NCBI GenBank assembly: GCA_023139255.1
Contig: JAGLNY010000070.1
Location: 1-14,161 of the forward strand
Origin: Spirochaetales bacterium
GTDB lineage: Bacteria; Spirochaetota; Spirochaetia; JABMQR01
Length of the DNA stretch: 14,161 bases
Direction: 5' to 3'
Shown: one piece after another, positions 14,121-14,161 of the stretch
How positions within the stretch are numbered: position 1 is the stretch's first letter
Layout of the letters: each line of letters opens with the position of its first letter
The notes under the pieces: generated by a model
The model's database searches: none
What the model was told of the DNA's origin: nothing
Seen by the model: the letters and a program-made list of their open reading frames with translations, nothing else
Translations under genes and position numbers: made by a program

Positions 14121-14161
14121 ACAACTGTTTTATCGTTTTTTGGAAAACCGGATGAACAGCC
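14098..14161 (-). CDS. Possible 3' end of an upstream gene (partial)
   Basis: One minus-strand frame is open from the window edge to TGA at 14098-14100 and reads FQKTIKQLFDEIQSP at its end, a believable helical C-terminus. The other two frames stop within 14 residues. It would lie 26 bp upstream of pabA, in the same direction. Only about 20 residues are visible, so no family can be named and chance cannot be excluded. Confidence 0.35.
   Translation of the reverse strand, partial: AVHPVFQKTIKQLFDEIQSP

Overview
The window reads as a bacterial chromosome segment with no tRNA, rRNA, CRISPR array or insertion sequence visible. Gene content (a large hybrid kinase with two periplasmic solute-binding domains, a DUF2089/SHOCT operon, a YihY/BrkB membrane protein, a CaCA exchanger, a copper P-type ATPase) fits a free-living Gram-negative-type or spirochaete-like bacterium. 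The phylum is a guess from protein style, with Spirochaetota my best low-confidence suggestion. Sigma70-like promoters (TTGACA/TATAAT type, 15-18 bp spacers) and GGAGG ribosome binding sites are easy to see.

Left part (1-3350): a 5'-truncated hybrid sensor kinase (two SBP_bac_3 domains, one membrane segment, two PAS domains, HisKA, HATPase, receiver), convergent with a small YfcE-like metallophosphodiesterase (3356-3913, minus). The 309-bp gap at 3914-4222 is structurally rich. It holds two hairpins, five 7-bp repeats, three AT-rich 21-bp repeats, a strong promoter and a leader that could fold as an attenuator. It feeds a compact operon: an unrecognised 85-aa protein, a DUF2089 zinc-ribbon/HTH protein and a SHOCT-like domain protein. 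A monoacylglycerol-lipase-like hydrolase follows, with its own candidate promoter.

Middle part (6320-11228): a CaCA-type cation exchanger (minus) and a YihY/BrkB membrane protein (plus) diverge from an 80-bp gap with two promoters packed back to back. Then come copA and copZ on the minus strand, overlapping by 8 bp, which together form a copper export and chaperone pair.

Right part (11292-14161): a minus-strand pabA-pabB-pabC operon supplies p-aminobenzoate for folate (glutaminase, aminodeoxychorismate synthase with the PIKGT lysine, and lyase). It is visibly more AT-rich than the rest and ends in a nested-hairpin terminator just before the copper genes. This suggests a separately acquired block. 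A possible 3' end of another gene lies upstream of pabA at the window edge.

The best leads for something new are the repeat/leader architecture before the DUF2089 operon, the uncharacterised 85-aa first gene of that operon, and three genes whose predicted transcription starts lie at or within about 10 nt of their start codons with no Shine-Dalgarno site.
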